A stretch of DNA of 64,000 nucleotides from G963691885 sp963691885 (GTDB taxonomy: Bacteria; Pseudomonadota; Alphaproteobacteria; UBA8366; Aestuariispiraceae). Of the stretch, positions 1 to 8,469 are shown piece by piece. The notes under the pieces were generated by a model. The model did not search any database, had not been told where the DNA came from, and saw only the letters and a program-made list of their open reading frames with translations. Position numbers and translations under genes: made by a program. Every line of letters starts with the position of its first letter. Positions within the stretch are counted from its first letter, which is position 1. Location: contig OY829843.1 of assembly GCA_963691885.1 (NCBI GenBank), forward strand, positions 2,976,001 to 3,040,000, read 5' to 3'.

Positions 1-514
1 TCAGTCCACGATTGCTGCCCAGCCGGTTTCAAATCAGCCGCCGCCGGCACCGCCCAGCGCTGCGCCAGCCCCGGCAAGTGTTTCCGCAGCACCCAGCCAA
101 GTTGCATCAATTTCCCTGCCGGAAGGGGATGAAAAGACGCAATATCAATATGCATACGGCCTTCTTCGCCAGGATCTCGGTCAGGCTGAACAGGCGTTCA
201 CACAATTCCTTGCGGCCAATGAAAGCGGCCCCTATTCGGGCAATGCGATGTATTGGTTGGGCGAAACCCATTACGCCCGCAGCGATTTCCGTCAGGCAGC
301 CTCGGTCTTTGTGGATGCCTACACAAAATACCCGGAAAGCCCGAAAGCATCTGCCAGCCTTTTGAAACTGGGGATGTCCCTGGGCGCGCTTGGTAAGACA
401 GAAGCGGCATGTGCCTCTTTCGGGGAACTGCAGACAAAATTTGCGGAATCAGACCCACGCGTTCTGCAACGCGCGGTCTCGGAAGCCGCAAAAATTGGTT
501 GTCCGCAGTCATAG
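1..514 (+). CDS. cpoB: Cell division coordinator CpoB (YbgF), C-terminal part
   Basis: The gene enters from the left edge in the frame starting at base 2; only the last ~170 residues are visible. A Pro/Ala/Ser-rich linker (about bases 35-115) precedes a TPR-type domain that begins near the words QYQYAYGLL and continues through YWLGETHYARSDF to a stop at 512-514. This matches the usual YbgF/CpoB layout (coiled coil, linker, C-terminal TPRs). The family acts in the periplasm with the Tol-Pal system and peptidoglycan synthases during cell constriction. The position upstream of tilS and ftsH fits the alphaproteobacterial tol-pal neighbourhood. The N-terminal signal peptide and coiled coil lie outside the window. 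Confidence 0.9.
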   Translation, partial: QSTIAAQPVSNQPPPAPPSAAPAPASVSAAPSQVASISLPEGDEKTQYQYAYGLLRQDLGQAEQAFTQFLAANESGPYSGNAMYWLGETHYARSDFRQAASVFVDAYTKYPESPKASASLLKLGMSLGALGKTEAACASFGELQTKFAESDPRVLQRAVSEAAKIGCPQS

Positions 515-565
515 TGAACGTCTGAACCGGCTTTGCAGGATACTGATCTGTCGATAGAACAGGTC

Positions 566-1960
566 ATGTCCGACGGAACCCCCAAATACAAAGCGAGGGA
601 GATCGAGCAGATCTTCCCTGATTTGATGCAGAGCTGTCTGGCTGAAGATCAACCTTCAGCCGTTGCAGTCGCATGTTCAGGTGGTCCTGACAGCATGGCT
701 GTTACCGCCATGCTGAATGACTGGGCGCGTGCGCGGTCCATCGAAATGACAGCTTTAATCGTTGATCACGGGCTGCGCGAGAACTCCTCTGATGAGGCGG
801 TTCAAGTCAGGCAATGGCTGATTGAGCGCGGCATTAGAGCCGAGATCCTCGATCAACAGCGCGACAAATCCGATGCTGTTGCGCCCACCAGCAATATTCA
901 GGCGAGGGCAAGGGCACTGCGGTTTGATTTGTTGATTGGCTGGTGTGAGGCGCATGGTGTGGATCATCTGGTTCTGGGCCATCATCTTGACGATCAGGCA
1001 GAAACCTTTCTGCTGCGCCTTGCGCGGGGTAGCGGCGTTGATGGTCTGGGCGCCATGCGACCCCGGCAAGCGAATACTGATCTGTACACAGGTCATTCTC
1101 TGGTGTTACTGCGACCGCTACTGGATCTCTCAAAATCGGACTTGGCTGGTGTCTTGAAGGACAGGAACTGGCCGTCCGTCGGCGACCCAAGCAACATGGA
1201 CCCCAGGTTCAACCGGGTTCGATGGCGGCAAATGGCCCCGGCATTGGCTGAATTGGGTCTGGATGCAGAGAGATTGGCCAAAACGGCCCGTCTGATGGCC
1301 AGGGCATCCGATACGCTGGAACGGCTCACGGACATCGTCTGTGCGGAAAATTTGCGCATAGATGATGCCGGGGGATGGGCAGAGGTTACCCTGTCGGCCT
1401 TTGTTGAGTTGGAAGAGGAGGTTGCCCTGCGACTGTTGAGCCGCGTTTTATGTTTGGTGAGTGGTCAACCCTACAGGCCGAGACTGACAAGCCTGGAATC
1501 AGCCCTGGAAACCCTTCGTAGCGCGGATGCAGTGAACGGACTTACCCTGCATGGGTGCCAAATTCGTTTGAAACGCGACCGGGTTCAGGTTTTTAGGGAA
1601 CTGGCCGCAATTGACCCAGGAAAGCCGGTGACATCACGTTTTGTTTGGGATGGGCGATATCGCCTTCGGGTGAGCGGACAACTGGACGGGCTGACCATTG
1701 ATCGGCTTGGCCAATCGGGTTGGCAGCGCCTCCGTCAAGCTTTTGATGACGGGTCCTTCGCGTGCGAGATGTTTTCTCAGATAGAAAAAATTCCGGCTTT
1801 GGCGCGTGAAGGCGCTCCAGCCCTGTGGTTGGGTGATATTTTGGTCGCCGCGCCAAGTTTTGGATTTTTTCATCCCGAAAGAGATTCTAAGGAGGATGTA
1901 CCCTTACAGATTGAGGAATGTCATTTCCTTGGGGCGTCCGAATTGCACCGTTCTTTTTGA
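566..1960 (+). CDS. tilS: tRNA(Ile)-lysidine synthase
   Basis: TilS converts the wobble cytidine of the AUA-reading tRNA-Ile to lysidine, using ATP and lysine. The PP-loop signature ACSGGPDSMAV is clear (codon for the Ser of SGGPDS at 677), followed by DHGLRENS and the LGHHLDDQAET motif, all expected in the N-terminal ATP pyrophosphatase domain. A weaker C-terminal region follows. The start is uncertain: ATG 566 is given, but an in-frame TTG at 533, 18 bases after the cpoB stop, is the most upstream option; neither has a strong ribosome binding site. Length (464-475 residues) is normal. It lies between cpoB and ftsH, probably co-transcribed with cpoB. Confidence 0.93.
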   Translation: MSDGTPKYKAREIEQIFPDLMQSCLAEDQPSAVAVACSGGPDSMAVTAMLNDWARARSIEMTALIVDHGLRENSSDEAVQVRQWLIERGIRAEILDQQRDKSDAVAPTSNIQARARALRFDLLIGWCEAHGVDHLVLGHHLDDQAETFLLRLARGSGVDGLGAMRPRQANTDLYTGHSLVLLRPLLDLSKSDLAGVLKDRNWPSVGDPSNMDPRFNRVRWRQMAPALAELGLDAERLAKTARLMARASDTLERLTDIVCAENLRIDDAGGWAEVTLSAFVELEEEVALRLLSRVLCLVSGQPYRPRLTSLESALETLRSADAVNGLTLHGCQIRLKRDRVQVFRELAAIDPGKPVTSRFVWDGRYRLRVSGQLDGLTIDRLGQSGWQRLRQAFDDGSFACEMFSQIEKIPALAREGAPALWLGDILVAAPSFGFFHPERDSKEDVPLQIEECHFLGASELHRSF

Positions 1961-2188
1961 CAAATTGAGACATGTTGGCGCATTTGTGCCAAACTTATAG
2001 GGGATTCTATAGGAAATCCGGGCGAGGCCCTTTCATTGAGCGGCTTTAGGCACTATTTAGCTATTAGGAATCCACAGGGGAGATCTGAAGGGACATCCTC
2101 TGTGACGTTGGTATTTAGACAAACGAATGCATGACGGGCGTAGAGCCTGATATTCAGGCGTCGCCGTTACGATTGAGGATTTGGCACT

Positions 2189-4105
2189 GTGAATTTGTTC
2201 GGAAAACACATCGGGCTCTGGATTGTTATCGCGGTACTGTTGATCTTGCTGTTCAACATGTTCCAGGGATCAAACCAGCGCGTCCAGCAAGAGGGTATCC
2301 CCTATTCTGAATTCGTTGTGAGTGTTGAATCCGGGAATGTGTCGGACGTTGTCATTCGCGGTCCGAATATCACGGGCCATTTCAAGAGCGGCGGTGCCTT
2401 TTCGACCTATGCGCCCGATGATCCCAATCTGGTCCCGAACCTGACTGAAAACGGGGTTGCTGTTACGGCGGCACCGCTTGATGAGGGACTTCCGACCATT
2501 GTTTCTGTCCTGATCAGCTGGTTCCCGATGCTGCTGCTGATCGGTGTCTGGATTTTCTTCATGCGTCAGATGCAGGGCGGCGGCGGAAAAGCCATGGGCT
2601 TTGGCAAGTCAAAGGCCAAGCTGCTGACGGAGAAAGCCGGTCGGGTAACATTCGAGGATGTTGCTGGTATCGATGAGGCCAAACTGGAGCTGCAGGAGGT
2701 CGTTGAGTTCCTCAAGGATCCGCAGAAATTCCAGCGTTTGGGCGGTAAAATTCCGAAGGGCTGTTTGCTGGTTGGCCCCCCGGGTACTGGTAAGACGCTT
2801 ACCGCGCGCGCCGTTGCCGGTGAAGCAAATGTGCCGTTCTTCACCATCTCCGGTTCGGATTTCGTCGAAATGTTCGTCGGTGTCGGTGCCAGCCGTGTGC
2901 GCGACATGTTTGAACAGGGCAAGAAAAATGCCCCTTGTATCATCTTTATCGATGAGATCGACGCCGTTGGCCGCCATCGTGGCGCTGGCCTGGGTGGTGG
3001 CAATGACGAGCGTGAACAGACGCTCAACCAGTTGCTGGTTGAAATGGATGGTTTCGAGGCGAATGAGGGCGTGATCATTATCGCGGCAACCAACCGCCCC
3101 GACGTTCTGGACCCGGCCTTGCTGCGTCCCGGTCGCTTTGACCGTCAGGTGGTTATTCCAAACCCGGATGTTGTGGGCCGTGAACGCATCCTGCGTGTGC
3201 ATCTGCGCAAGGTACCTTCTGCCCCCGATGTGGATGCAAAGGTTATTGCACGCGGAACGCCTGGTTTCTCTGGCGCGGACCTTGCGAACCTCGTGAATGA
3301 GGGTGCGCTGCTGGCCGCCCGTCGTAACCGGCGTGTTGTTTCCATGAAGGAAATGGAAGACGCGAAGGACAAGGTTCTGATGGGGACCGAGCGCCGTTCC
3401 ATGGTGATGACCGAGGAAGAGAAAAAACTGACCGCCTATCATGAGGCTGGCCATGCCCTAGTTGGTATCCATGTGGACGGGAATGACCCACTTCATAAGG
3501 TAACGATCATCCCGCGCGGTCGTGCGCTGGGTGTTACGATGAACCTACCGGAGCGGGACCGCCTTGGATACAAGAAATCGGAAATGCATGCGCGTTTGGC
3601 CATGATGTATGGCGGTCGTATTGCCGAGGAACTGATCTTCGGGAAAGAACACGTTACGACCGGCGCCGGAAATGATATTCAGCAGGCAACCGGCATGGCG
3701 CGTCGCATGGTGACCGAGTTCGGGATGAGTGAGAAGCTTGGCCCGCTCAGGTACAATGAGAACCAGGAAGAGGTCTTCCTGGGCCATTCTGTCGCGCGTC
3801 AGCAGAACATCTCTGAGCATACCGCGCAGCAGATTGACGACGAAGTGAAGATCTTCTGTGTTGATGCAGAAAACCTTGCCCGGGATGTTCTGAAAGAGCA
3901 TATGGATCAGTTGCACACTGTTGCAAACGCGTTGCTCGAGTTTGAGACACTGTCCGGTGATGAGATCCACGGCTTGATCCGTGGTGAGGCCGTCAACCGT
4001 CCAGAAGACAATGATAATGAGGATATTGGCGGATCCCGGTCCTCCGTCCCGTCGTCGGGCGGACCGCTGGGTGGAACACCTGATCCGGAACCTGGTCCCG
4101 CATAA
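2189..4105 (+). CDS. ftsH: ATP-dependent zinc metalloprotease FtsH
   Basis: Membrane-anchored AAA+ protease that degrades misfolded membrane proteins and short-lived regulators. Visible in order: TM1 (about residues 8-24), a periplasmic segment, TM2 (about 105-127), Walker A GPPGTGKT at 196-203, Walker B IIFIDEID, the second-region-of-homology segment ATNRPDVLDPALLRPGRFDR, and the zinc motif HEAGH at 418-422. The protein has 638 residues with a Gly/Pro-rich tail, normal for the family. The start is GTG at 2189, with GAGG at 2175-2178 as a modest ribosome binding site. A clear terminator follows at 4130-4152, so glmM downstream is probably transcribed separately or by readthrough. Confidence 0.98.
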   Translation: MNLFGKHIGLWIVIAVLLILLFNMFQGSNQRVQQEGIPYSEFVVSVESGNVSDVVIRGPNITGHFKSGGAFSTYAPDDPNLVPNLTENGVAVTAAPLDEGLPTIVSVLISWFPMLLLIGVWIFFMRQMQGGGGKAMGFGKSKAKLLTEKAGRVTFEDVAGIDEAKLELQEVVEFLKDPQKFQRLGGKIPKGCLLVGPPGTGKTLTARAVAGEANVPFFTISGSDFVEMFVGVGASRVRDMFEQGKKNAPCIIFIDEIDAVGRHRGAGLGGGNDEREQTLNQLLVEMDGFEANEGVIIIAATNRPDVLDPALLRPGRFDRQVVIPNPDVVGRERILRVHLRKVPSAPDVDAKVIARGTPGFSGADLANLVNEGALLAARRNRRVVSMKEMEDAKDKVLMGTERRSMVMTEEEKKLTAYHEAGHALVGIHVDGNDPLHKVTIIPRGRALGVTMNLPERDRLGYKKSEMHARLAMMYGGRIAEELIFGKEHVTTGAGNDIQQATGMARRMVTEFGMSEKLGPLRYNENQEEVFLGHSVARQQNISEHTAQQIDDEVKIFCVDAENLARDVLKEHMDQLHTVANALLEFETLSGDEIHGLIRGEAVNRPEDNDNEDIGGSRSSVPSSGGPLGGTPDPEPGPA

Positions 4106-4129
4106 GCCTGGTTCCAGCGAATGCGAAAG

Positions 4130-4152
4130 AGGCCCCGCTTGGGGCCTTTTTC
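4130..4152 (+). terminator. Rho-independent terminator after ftsH
   Basis: Seven-base stem AGGCCCC / GGGGCCT around a GCTT loop, followed by a run of T. It lies 25 bases after the ftsH stop and about 100 bases before glmM. Confidence 0.9.
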
Positions 4153-4249
4153 AATTTCGGCCTTCTGAATAAGGATCCAGCACGACGGCCCAGACCTCGC
4201 TTGGGTCCAAAAGCTTGTCTGGATCGCGGGAAAGCATTATCCAGAAATA

Positions 4250-5593
4250 ATGAAAAGAAAGTTCTTTGGGACCGATGGCGTGCGGGGCACGGCAAACCGT
4301 CCACCAATTACGCCCGATACCGTATTGCGTCTTGCCATGGCGGCAGGACAGAGATTTCGCCGGGGCGACCATCTGCACCGTGTCGTGATTGGTAAGGATA
4401 CGCGCCTTTCCGGTTATATGCTGGAACCGGCCATGACGGCTGGTTTCATCAGCATGGGGATGGATGTTGTTTTGGTCGGCCCGATGCCGACGCCAGCCAT
4501 TGGCATGCTGACAACTTCGCTCAGGGCGGATTTGGGCGTGATGATATCGGCCTCTCACAACCCTTATCAGGATAACGGCATCAAACTGTTTGGGCCGGAC
4601 GGGTTCAAGCTTTCGGATTCGGAAGAGCACGCGATTGAAGCGCTGATGACCGGTGATGAACTGGAACTGGCGGATCCCGCTGCGCTTGGGCGGGCGCGAC
4701 GACTGGATGATGCGGCTGGTCGTTATATCGAGGCGGTGAAGCGGACTTTCCCGTCAGATCTGCGTCTGGACGGCGTGCGCATTGTCGTCGATTGCGCAAA
4801 CGGGGCGGCTTATAAGGTGGCACCGACCGTGCTGTATGAATTGGGCGCAACGGTTATTCCGATCGCGGTCCAGCCGGACGGACGTAATATCAACCGGGAT
4901 TGCGGGGCGACTGCCACCCGAACCATGCAGGAGCAGGTCGTAGCGCATGGAGCAGACATTGGTATCGCTCTGGATGGTGATGCGGACCGGGTGATCATCT
5001 CCGACCAAAACGGGCATGTCATAGACGGGGATCAGGTTATGGCCCTGATCGCCACGACCTGGGCAAAGACAGGCCGTCTGCGTGGAAATCTTGTTGCGAC
5101 CATCATGTCCAATCTGGGACTTGAGCGACATCTGAATTCCCTCGACATTGGCCTTACGCGCACAGGTGTCGGTGATCGCTATGTGGTGGATGCCATGCGG
5201 CGCGACGGGTGTAATGTGGGGGGTGAACAGTCGGGGCATATCATCCTGACAGACTACGCGACGACCGGTGACGGCGTTGTCGCGGCACTTCAGGTGCTGG
5301 CGGCCCTTGTCTCTGGCGATAAGCCAATGAACGAAATCGGCCATGTTTTTGACCGGGTGCCACAAATCCTCAAAAACGTCCGGTTTACCGGTCAGAATCC
5401 GCTGGAACTGCAAAGCGTCAAGGATGTAATCGCAGAGGTTGAGGCCGCCCTTGCCGATACCGGGCGTCTTGTGATCAGGCCGTCAGGGACTGAACCCTTG
5501 ATCCGGGTGATGGGGGAGGGGGATGACGGTGATCTGGTTGAAAAGACAGTTGACCAAATCATCGATCATATTTCGGAAACGGTTGCTGAGTGA
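4250..5593 (+). CDS. glmM: Phosphoglucosamine mutase
   Basis: GlmM interconverts glucosamine-6-phosphate and glucosamine-1-phosphate on the path to UDP-GlcNAc for peptidoglycan and LPS. The N-terminus KFFGTDGVRG is diagnostic. The phosphoserine loop ISASHNP places the catalytic Ser at residue 102, the metal-binding loop DGDAD is at 242-246, and the C-terminal phosphate-binding motif RPSGTEPLIRVM is present. Length is 447 residues, as usual. The ftsH-glmM order is common in alphaproteobacteria, often with folP between them; folP is absent here. It converges on the MocR gene with only 4 bases between stops and no visible terminator. Confidence 0.98.
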   Translation: MKRKFFGTDGVRGTANRPPITPDTVLRLAMAAGQRFRRGDHLHRVVIGKDTRLSGYMLEPAMTAGFISMGMDVVLVGPMPTPAIGMLTTSLRADLGVMISASHNPYQDNGIKLFGPDGFKLSDSEEHAIEALMTGDELELADPAALGRARRLDDAAGRYIEAVKRTFPSDLRLDGVRIVVDCANGAAYKVAPTVLYELGATVIPIAVQPDGRNINRDCGATATRTMQEQVVAHGADIGIALDGDADRVIISDQNGHVIDGDQVMALIATTWAKTGRLRGNLVATIMSNLGLERHLNSLDIGLTRTGVGDRYVVDAMRRDGCNVGGEQSGHIILTDYATTGDGVVAALQVLAALVSGDKPMNEIGHVFDRVPQILKNVRFTGQNPLELQSVKDVIAEVEAALADTGRLVIRPSGTEPLIRVMGEGDDGDLVEKTVDQIIDHISETVAE

Positions 5594-5597
5594 CCGG

Positions 5598-7100
5598 CTA
5601 AAAAACGGAAATGGCATCGATATCTGTCGACCCGGACAGGATGCCCTGAAGGATATTCAAACCGCGCTGTAAAGTGTCGCGCCGGACAGGCTGACAGAAC
5701 GACAGGCGTATTGCCCGCGGTGTCGGACCATGCCCCATAACAAATGCTTCGGTTGAAGGCAGGATCACATCCTGGCGTTGGGCAGCGTTCACAACCTCAG
5801 CCGCGCTTAGCAGCTCTGGCACCTGGACCCAGGCGTGAAGCGCACCGGAAGGACAGTTCATTTCCACGCCTTCCAGGGTGGTCTTGACCATCTTGATGCG
5901 TTCAATGACCTCCTGTCGGTGGGCGGACACAACCCTTTGCGCCGCACCGCTTTCTATCCATTGGGATGCGATCTCGGTGGTGAAGGGGGAGGCCATCCAG
6001 CTGCAGGACCGGATCGCACTCGCCACCTGGCCGATCGTTGTCCCGCTGCTGGCAACATAGCCGACGCGCAGCCCGGGGGACAGATGCTTTGAGACACTGT
6101 TCACATAAATGCCCAACCCCTTGGGCAGGTAGGTATAAAGTGCGGGCGGGTCATCTTCCGGCATCATGCCAAAGACGTCATCTTCAATAATTTTCAGGTT
6201 GTGTCGCGCCGCAACCGTGGCAATGGCCTTGCGTCGTTCGGTCGACATCGTGACATTGACCGGGTTCTGCAGGGTCGGGATGCAATACAATGCCTTTACG
6301 TTTTGCGCCTTGCAGACTTTTTCCAGAGCGTCCGGGTCCAGCCCTTCCTCATCCATGGCAACCGGCGTGATCTTCAGGTTCAACATGCCTGCAATTGCCT
6401 TGATACCGGGATAGGTCAATTCCTCCACCGCAATAACGTCGTCGGCGCGGGTTATCGCCGCGAGGGCTGACAGCACACCGTTATGGGCCCCGCTCGTCAC
6501 AACAACATCCTTTGCTGTGACATCCAGCCCGCGTTCCTGAAGCCATTTCGCACCGGTAACCCGATGACGTTCCATCCCGGCATGGGGTTGGTAGGCCAGC
6601 ATTTCGGCCAGAAGATTGGGATTCTTTATCTCTGCCATTGTGCGCGCCGCTTCAACAACTTCCGCGCCTGTCGGCGGATAGTCATGGCGTAACATGGCCG
6701 GCCCCTCATCGGGCCCTTCATCCTGAAATCGCGCGTCCTGTAGGGGACCAAGAAAGGGCGGTTGTTCAGGGACGCTGGAAATAGTCGGTGTGTGCCAGAT
6801 CATGTCTATTTCACGGGGCCTGTACGCGCCCTTGGCCGGATCCGTGATGAAAGTTCCCCGGCCAACCTCGCCCTTTGCCAGACCGCGCTTTTCCAGTTCT
6901 GCATAAGCACGGGTGATTGTTCCGATGGTACAGCCCAGCTTCCAAGCCAGATCCCGCTGAGGGGGGAGGCGGTCACCAATATTGATCGCGCCGCTTTGCG
7001 CCGCACGGGCAATTGCATCAGCCACCAGGACGTATTTTGTGCCCGTTGTCAGGTCGAGCCCTTCAACCCAACTGAGCGTGTCATCTGCCAATATTGTCAT
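5598..7100 (-). CDS. MocR-type transcriptional regulator (GntR wHTH + aminotransferase fold)
   Basis: Chimeric regulator of 500 residues. An N-terminal GntR winged helix (about residues 20-85, with GDRLPPQRDLAWKLGCTIGT and YAELEKRGL) is joined to a fold-type I aminotransferase domain. The PLP-binding Lys is residue 338, in the motif SVSKHLSPGLRVGY. Proteins of this family (PdxR, GabR, TauR, EnuR) bind PLP, often with an amino-compound effector, and control adjacent genes from repeated operators. The divergent gene set starting at 7216 encodes two PLP enzymes, which fits local regulation. Its ATG (7098-7100) sits inside an inverted ACAAT repeat, suggesting autoregulation. Which MocR subfamily it belongs to cannot be told by eye. 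Confidence 0.92.
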   Translation of the reverse strand: MTILADDTLSWVEGLDLTTGTKYVLVADAIARAAQSGAINIGDRLPPQRDLAWKLGCTIGTITRAYAELEKRGLAKGEVGRGTFITDPAKGAYRPREIDMIWHTPTISSVPEQPPFLGPLQDARFQDEGPDEGPAMLRHDYPPTGAEVVEAARTMAEIKNPNLLAEMLAYQPHAGMERHRVTGAKWLQERGLDVTAKDVVVTSGAHNGVLSALAAITRADDVIAVEELTYPGIKAIAGMLNLKITPVAMDEEGLDPDALEKVCKAQNVKALYCIPTLQNPVNVTMSTERRKAIATVAARHNLKIIEDDVFGMMPEDDPPALYTYLPKGLGIYVNSVSKHLSPGLRVGYVASSGTTIGQVASAIRSCSWMASPFTTEIASQWIESGAAQRVVSAHRQEVIERIKMVKTTLEGVEMNCPSGALHAWVQVPELLSAAEVVNAAQRQDVILPSTEAFVMGHGPTPRAIRLSFCQPVRRDTLQRGLNILQGILSGSTDIDAISVF

Positions 7101-7226
7101 GGTGACAATACTATCATTGACGGTGACAATTAGTCAAAATAATTAGATATGTATGGGTACAATATGGTTTTGTACCTGTTGGAACTTCAAACTTCTGGGT
7201 AGATGGAGAAATTGTATGCGTACAAT
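7093..7226. promoter_or_regulatory. Repeated ACAAT boxes between MocR gene and divergent operon (putative operators)
   Basis: ACAAT occurs on the plus strand at 7105-7109, 7126-7130, 7159-7163 and 7222-7226, and inverted (ATTGT) at 7093-7097 and 7211-7215. Local dyads are ATTGTCA/TGACAAT (7093-7109, 3-base spacer), GGTACAA/TTGTACC (7156-7176) and ATTGTA/TACAAT (7211-7226). The direct copies are spaced 21, 33 and 63 bases apart, near whole helical turns. The first dyad covers the MocR start codon and the last covers the start of the 7216 gene. Repeated sites are typical of MocR operators; the binding itself is inferred. Confidence 0.6.
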
Positions 7227-7425
7227 AAGACTTTTGCCCGGATGGCTCGGTCCGATTTTTGGATCGCCCCGTTCGGGTTCTTTGATGAGCACCCTGGTTG
7301 TCTGGCATGATCGCTATTTCCAGCGGCGTCAATTTGCCAGGCTTGATGACCGTATGCTCAAGGATGTCGGGGCGACCGAGAAGGTGCGTGACGAAGAGAT
7401 CGCAAAACCTTTCTGGCAGGAATAA
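7216..7425 (+). CDS. DUF1127 small basic protein
   Basis: Short protein of 69 residues. The C-terminal half, YFQRRQFARLDDRMLKDVG, has the DUF1127 (YjiS-like) pattern: an Arg-rich helix, then LDDRMLKDVG and a short tail. ATG 7216 is preferred over the further-upstream ATG 7153 because GGAG (7205-7208) is correctly spaced and the extra upstream residues do not resemble the family. Function is not established for most members; some small DUF1127 proteins affect RNA or phosphate metabolism. It is the first gene of the likely MocR-controlled operon, 24 bases before the dehydratase gene. Its start codon overlaps one of the ACAAT dyads. Confidence 0.8.
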   Translation: MRTIRLLPGWLGPIFGSPRSGSLMSTLVVWHDRYFQRRQFARLDDRMLKDVGATEKVRDEEIAKPFWQE

Positions 7426-7449
7426 CGTTTCGACAAGAGAGAACGGACA

Positions 7450-8445
7450 ATGAAACAACCCACAGCTTCGACACCAAGAGAGCGTCTGGAAGAGGCCTAT
7501 GATCTTGTACATAGCGTCTTTGGCGGTACCCCTCAGTACAACTGGCCGCTTCTGTCGCAGCATCTTGGTGTCGAGCTGTGGGTTAAACACGAAAACCATA
7601 CGCCCACCGGCGCCTTCAAAGTGCGCGGTGGGCTGGTCTTTATGAGAGACTTTGTCGGATCGGGAGAAACGCGCGGGGTTATCACGGCAACCCGTGGCAA
7701 TCACGGCCAATCGATTGCGTTTGCGGCGGCAAGACAGGATGTCGATGCCACAATTGTCGTGCCGGAAGGAAATTCGGTTGAGAAGAATGCGGCGATGAAG
7801 GCCTTTGGCGGGTCCCTTATTGTCCATGGCCATGACTTTCAGGCTGCTGCGGAATTTGCACAGGGTTATGCCGAGGATGCGGGTCTGGTGATGCTGCCGT
7901 CATTTGACCAGCGGCTCGTCACTGGTGTCGCAACCTATGCGATGGAGTTGTTTTCGGAGGCGCCGGATCTGGAGAGGGTTTATGTCCCTATCGGCCTGGG
8001 CTCTGGAATTTGCGGCGTTATTGCGGCCCGGGATGCGTTGGGCCTGAAAACAAAGGTGTATGGCGTGGTCGCAGAAGGGGCGCCTGCCTATGGCCTTTCA
8101 TTCAAGGCTGGAGAGGCAATTTCCACCAATGCTGCTGAAACCATGGCCGATGGTGTCGCCTGCCGCGTGCCTGTGGCAGAGGCGGTCGAGATCATCGTCA
8201 AAGGGGCAGAAGATGTCGTGATGGTCAGCGAGGCGGAGATCCGGCACGCCATGCGGCTATACTATACCCATACCCACAATATTGCCGAGGGCGCGGGCGC
8301 CGTACCACTGGCGGGCCTGATAAAGCACAAAGACAGCCTTCAAGGTAAGAAGGTGGGTGTTATCCTGACTGGCGGCAACATCGATCTCGACCTTTTCAAA
8401 TCTGTATTAGATGAGCCGGATGAGGCAGCGAAGCCCGCGCAATAG
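7450..8445 (+). CDS. Threonine dehydratase-like PLP enzyme (fold type II)
   Basis: 331-residue PLP enzyme of the serine/threonine dehydratase family, without a regulatory ACT domain. The PLP Lys is residue 57 in HENHTPTGAFKVRGG. The asparagine loop TRGNHGQSIAFAA, the glycine-rich phosphate loop GLGSGICGV and the C-terminal LTGGNIDLDLF are all present. Likely chemistry is elimination of water and ammonia from a hydroxy amino acid; members also include hydroxyaspartate dehydratases and EutB of ectoine breakdown, so the substrate is open. It is second in the operon under the divergent MocR regulator. Confidence 0.88.
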   Translation: MKQPTASTPRERLEEAYDLVHSVFGGTPQYNWPLLSQHLGVELWVKHENHTPTGAFKVRGGLVFMRDFVGSGETRGVITATRGNHGQSIAFAAARQDVDATIVVPEGNSVEKNAAMKAFGGSLIVHGHDFQAAAEFAQGYAEDAGLVMLPSFDQRLVTGVATYAMELFSEAPDLERVYVPIGLGSGICGVIAARDALGLKTKVYGVVAEGAPAYGLSFKAGEAISTNAAETMADGVACRVPVAEAVEIIVKGAEDVVMVSEAEIRHAMRLYYTHTHNIAEGAGAVPLAGLIKHKDSLQGKKVGVILTGGNIDLDLFKSVLDEPDEAAKPAQ

Positions 8446-8469
8446 GGTGTTCGAGGAAGGATAAATCCC

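Noticed and set aside
1975..1992. Inverted repeat TTGGC...GCCAA downstream of tilS
   Set aside because: The stem is only 5 bases and no T-run follows, so it is not a terminator; an operator role has no further support.
2609..3454. 281-codon open frame antisense to ftsH
   Set aside because: It is a shadow of the AAA+ coding region; its composition is not protein-like.
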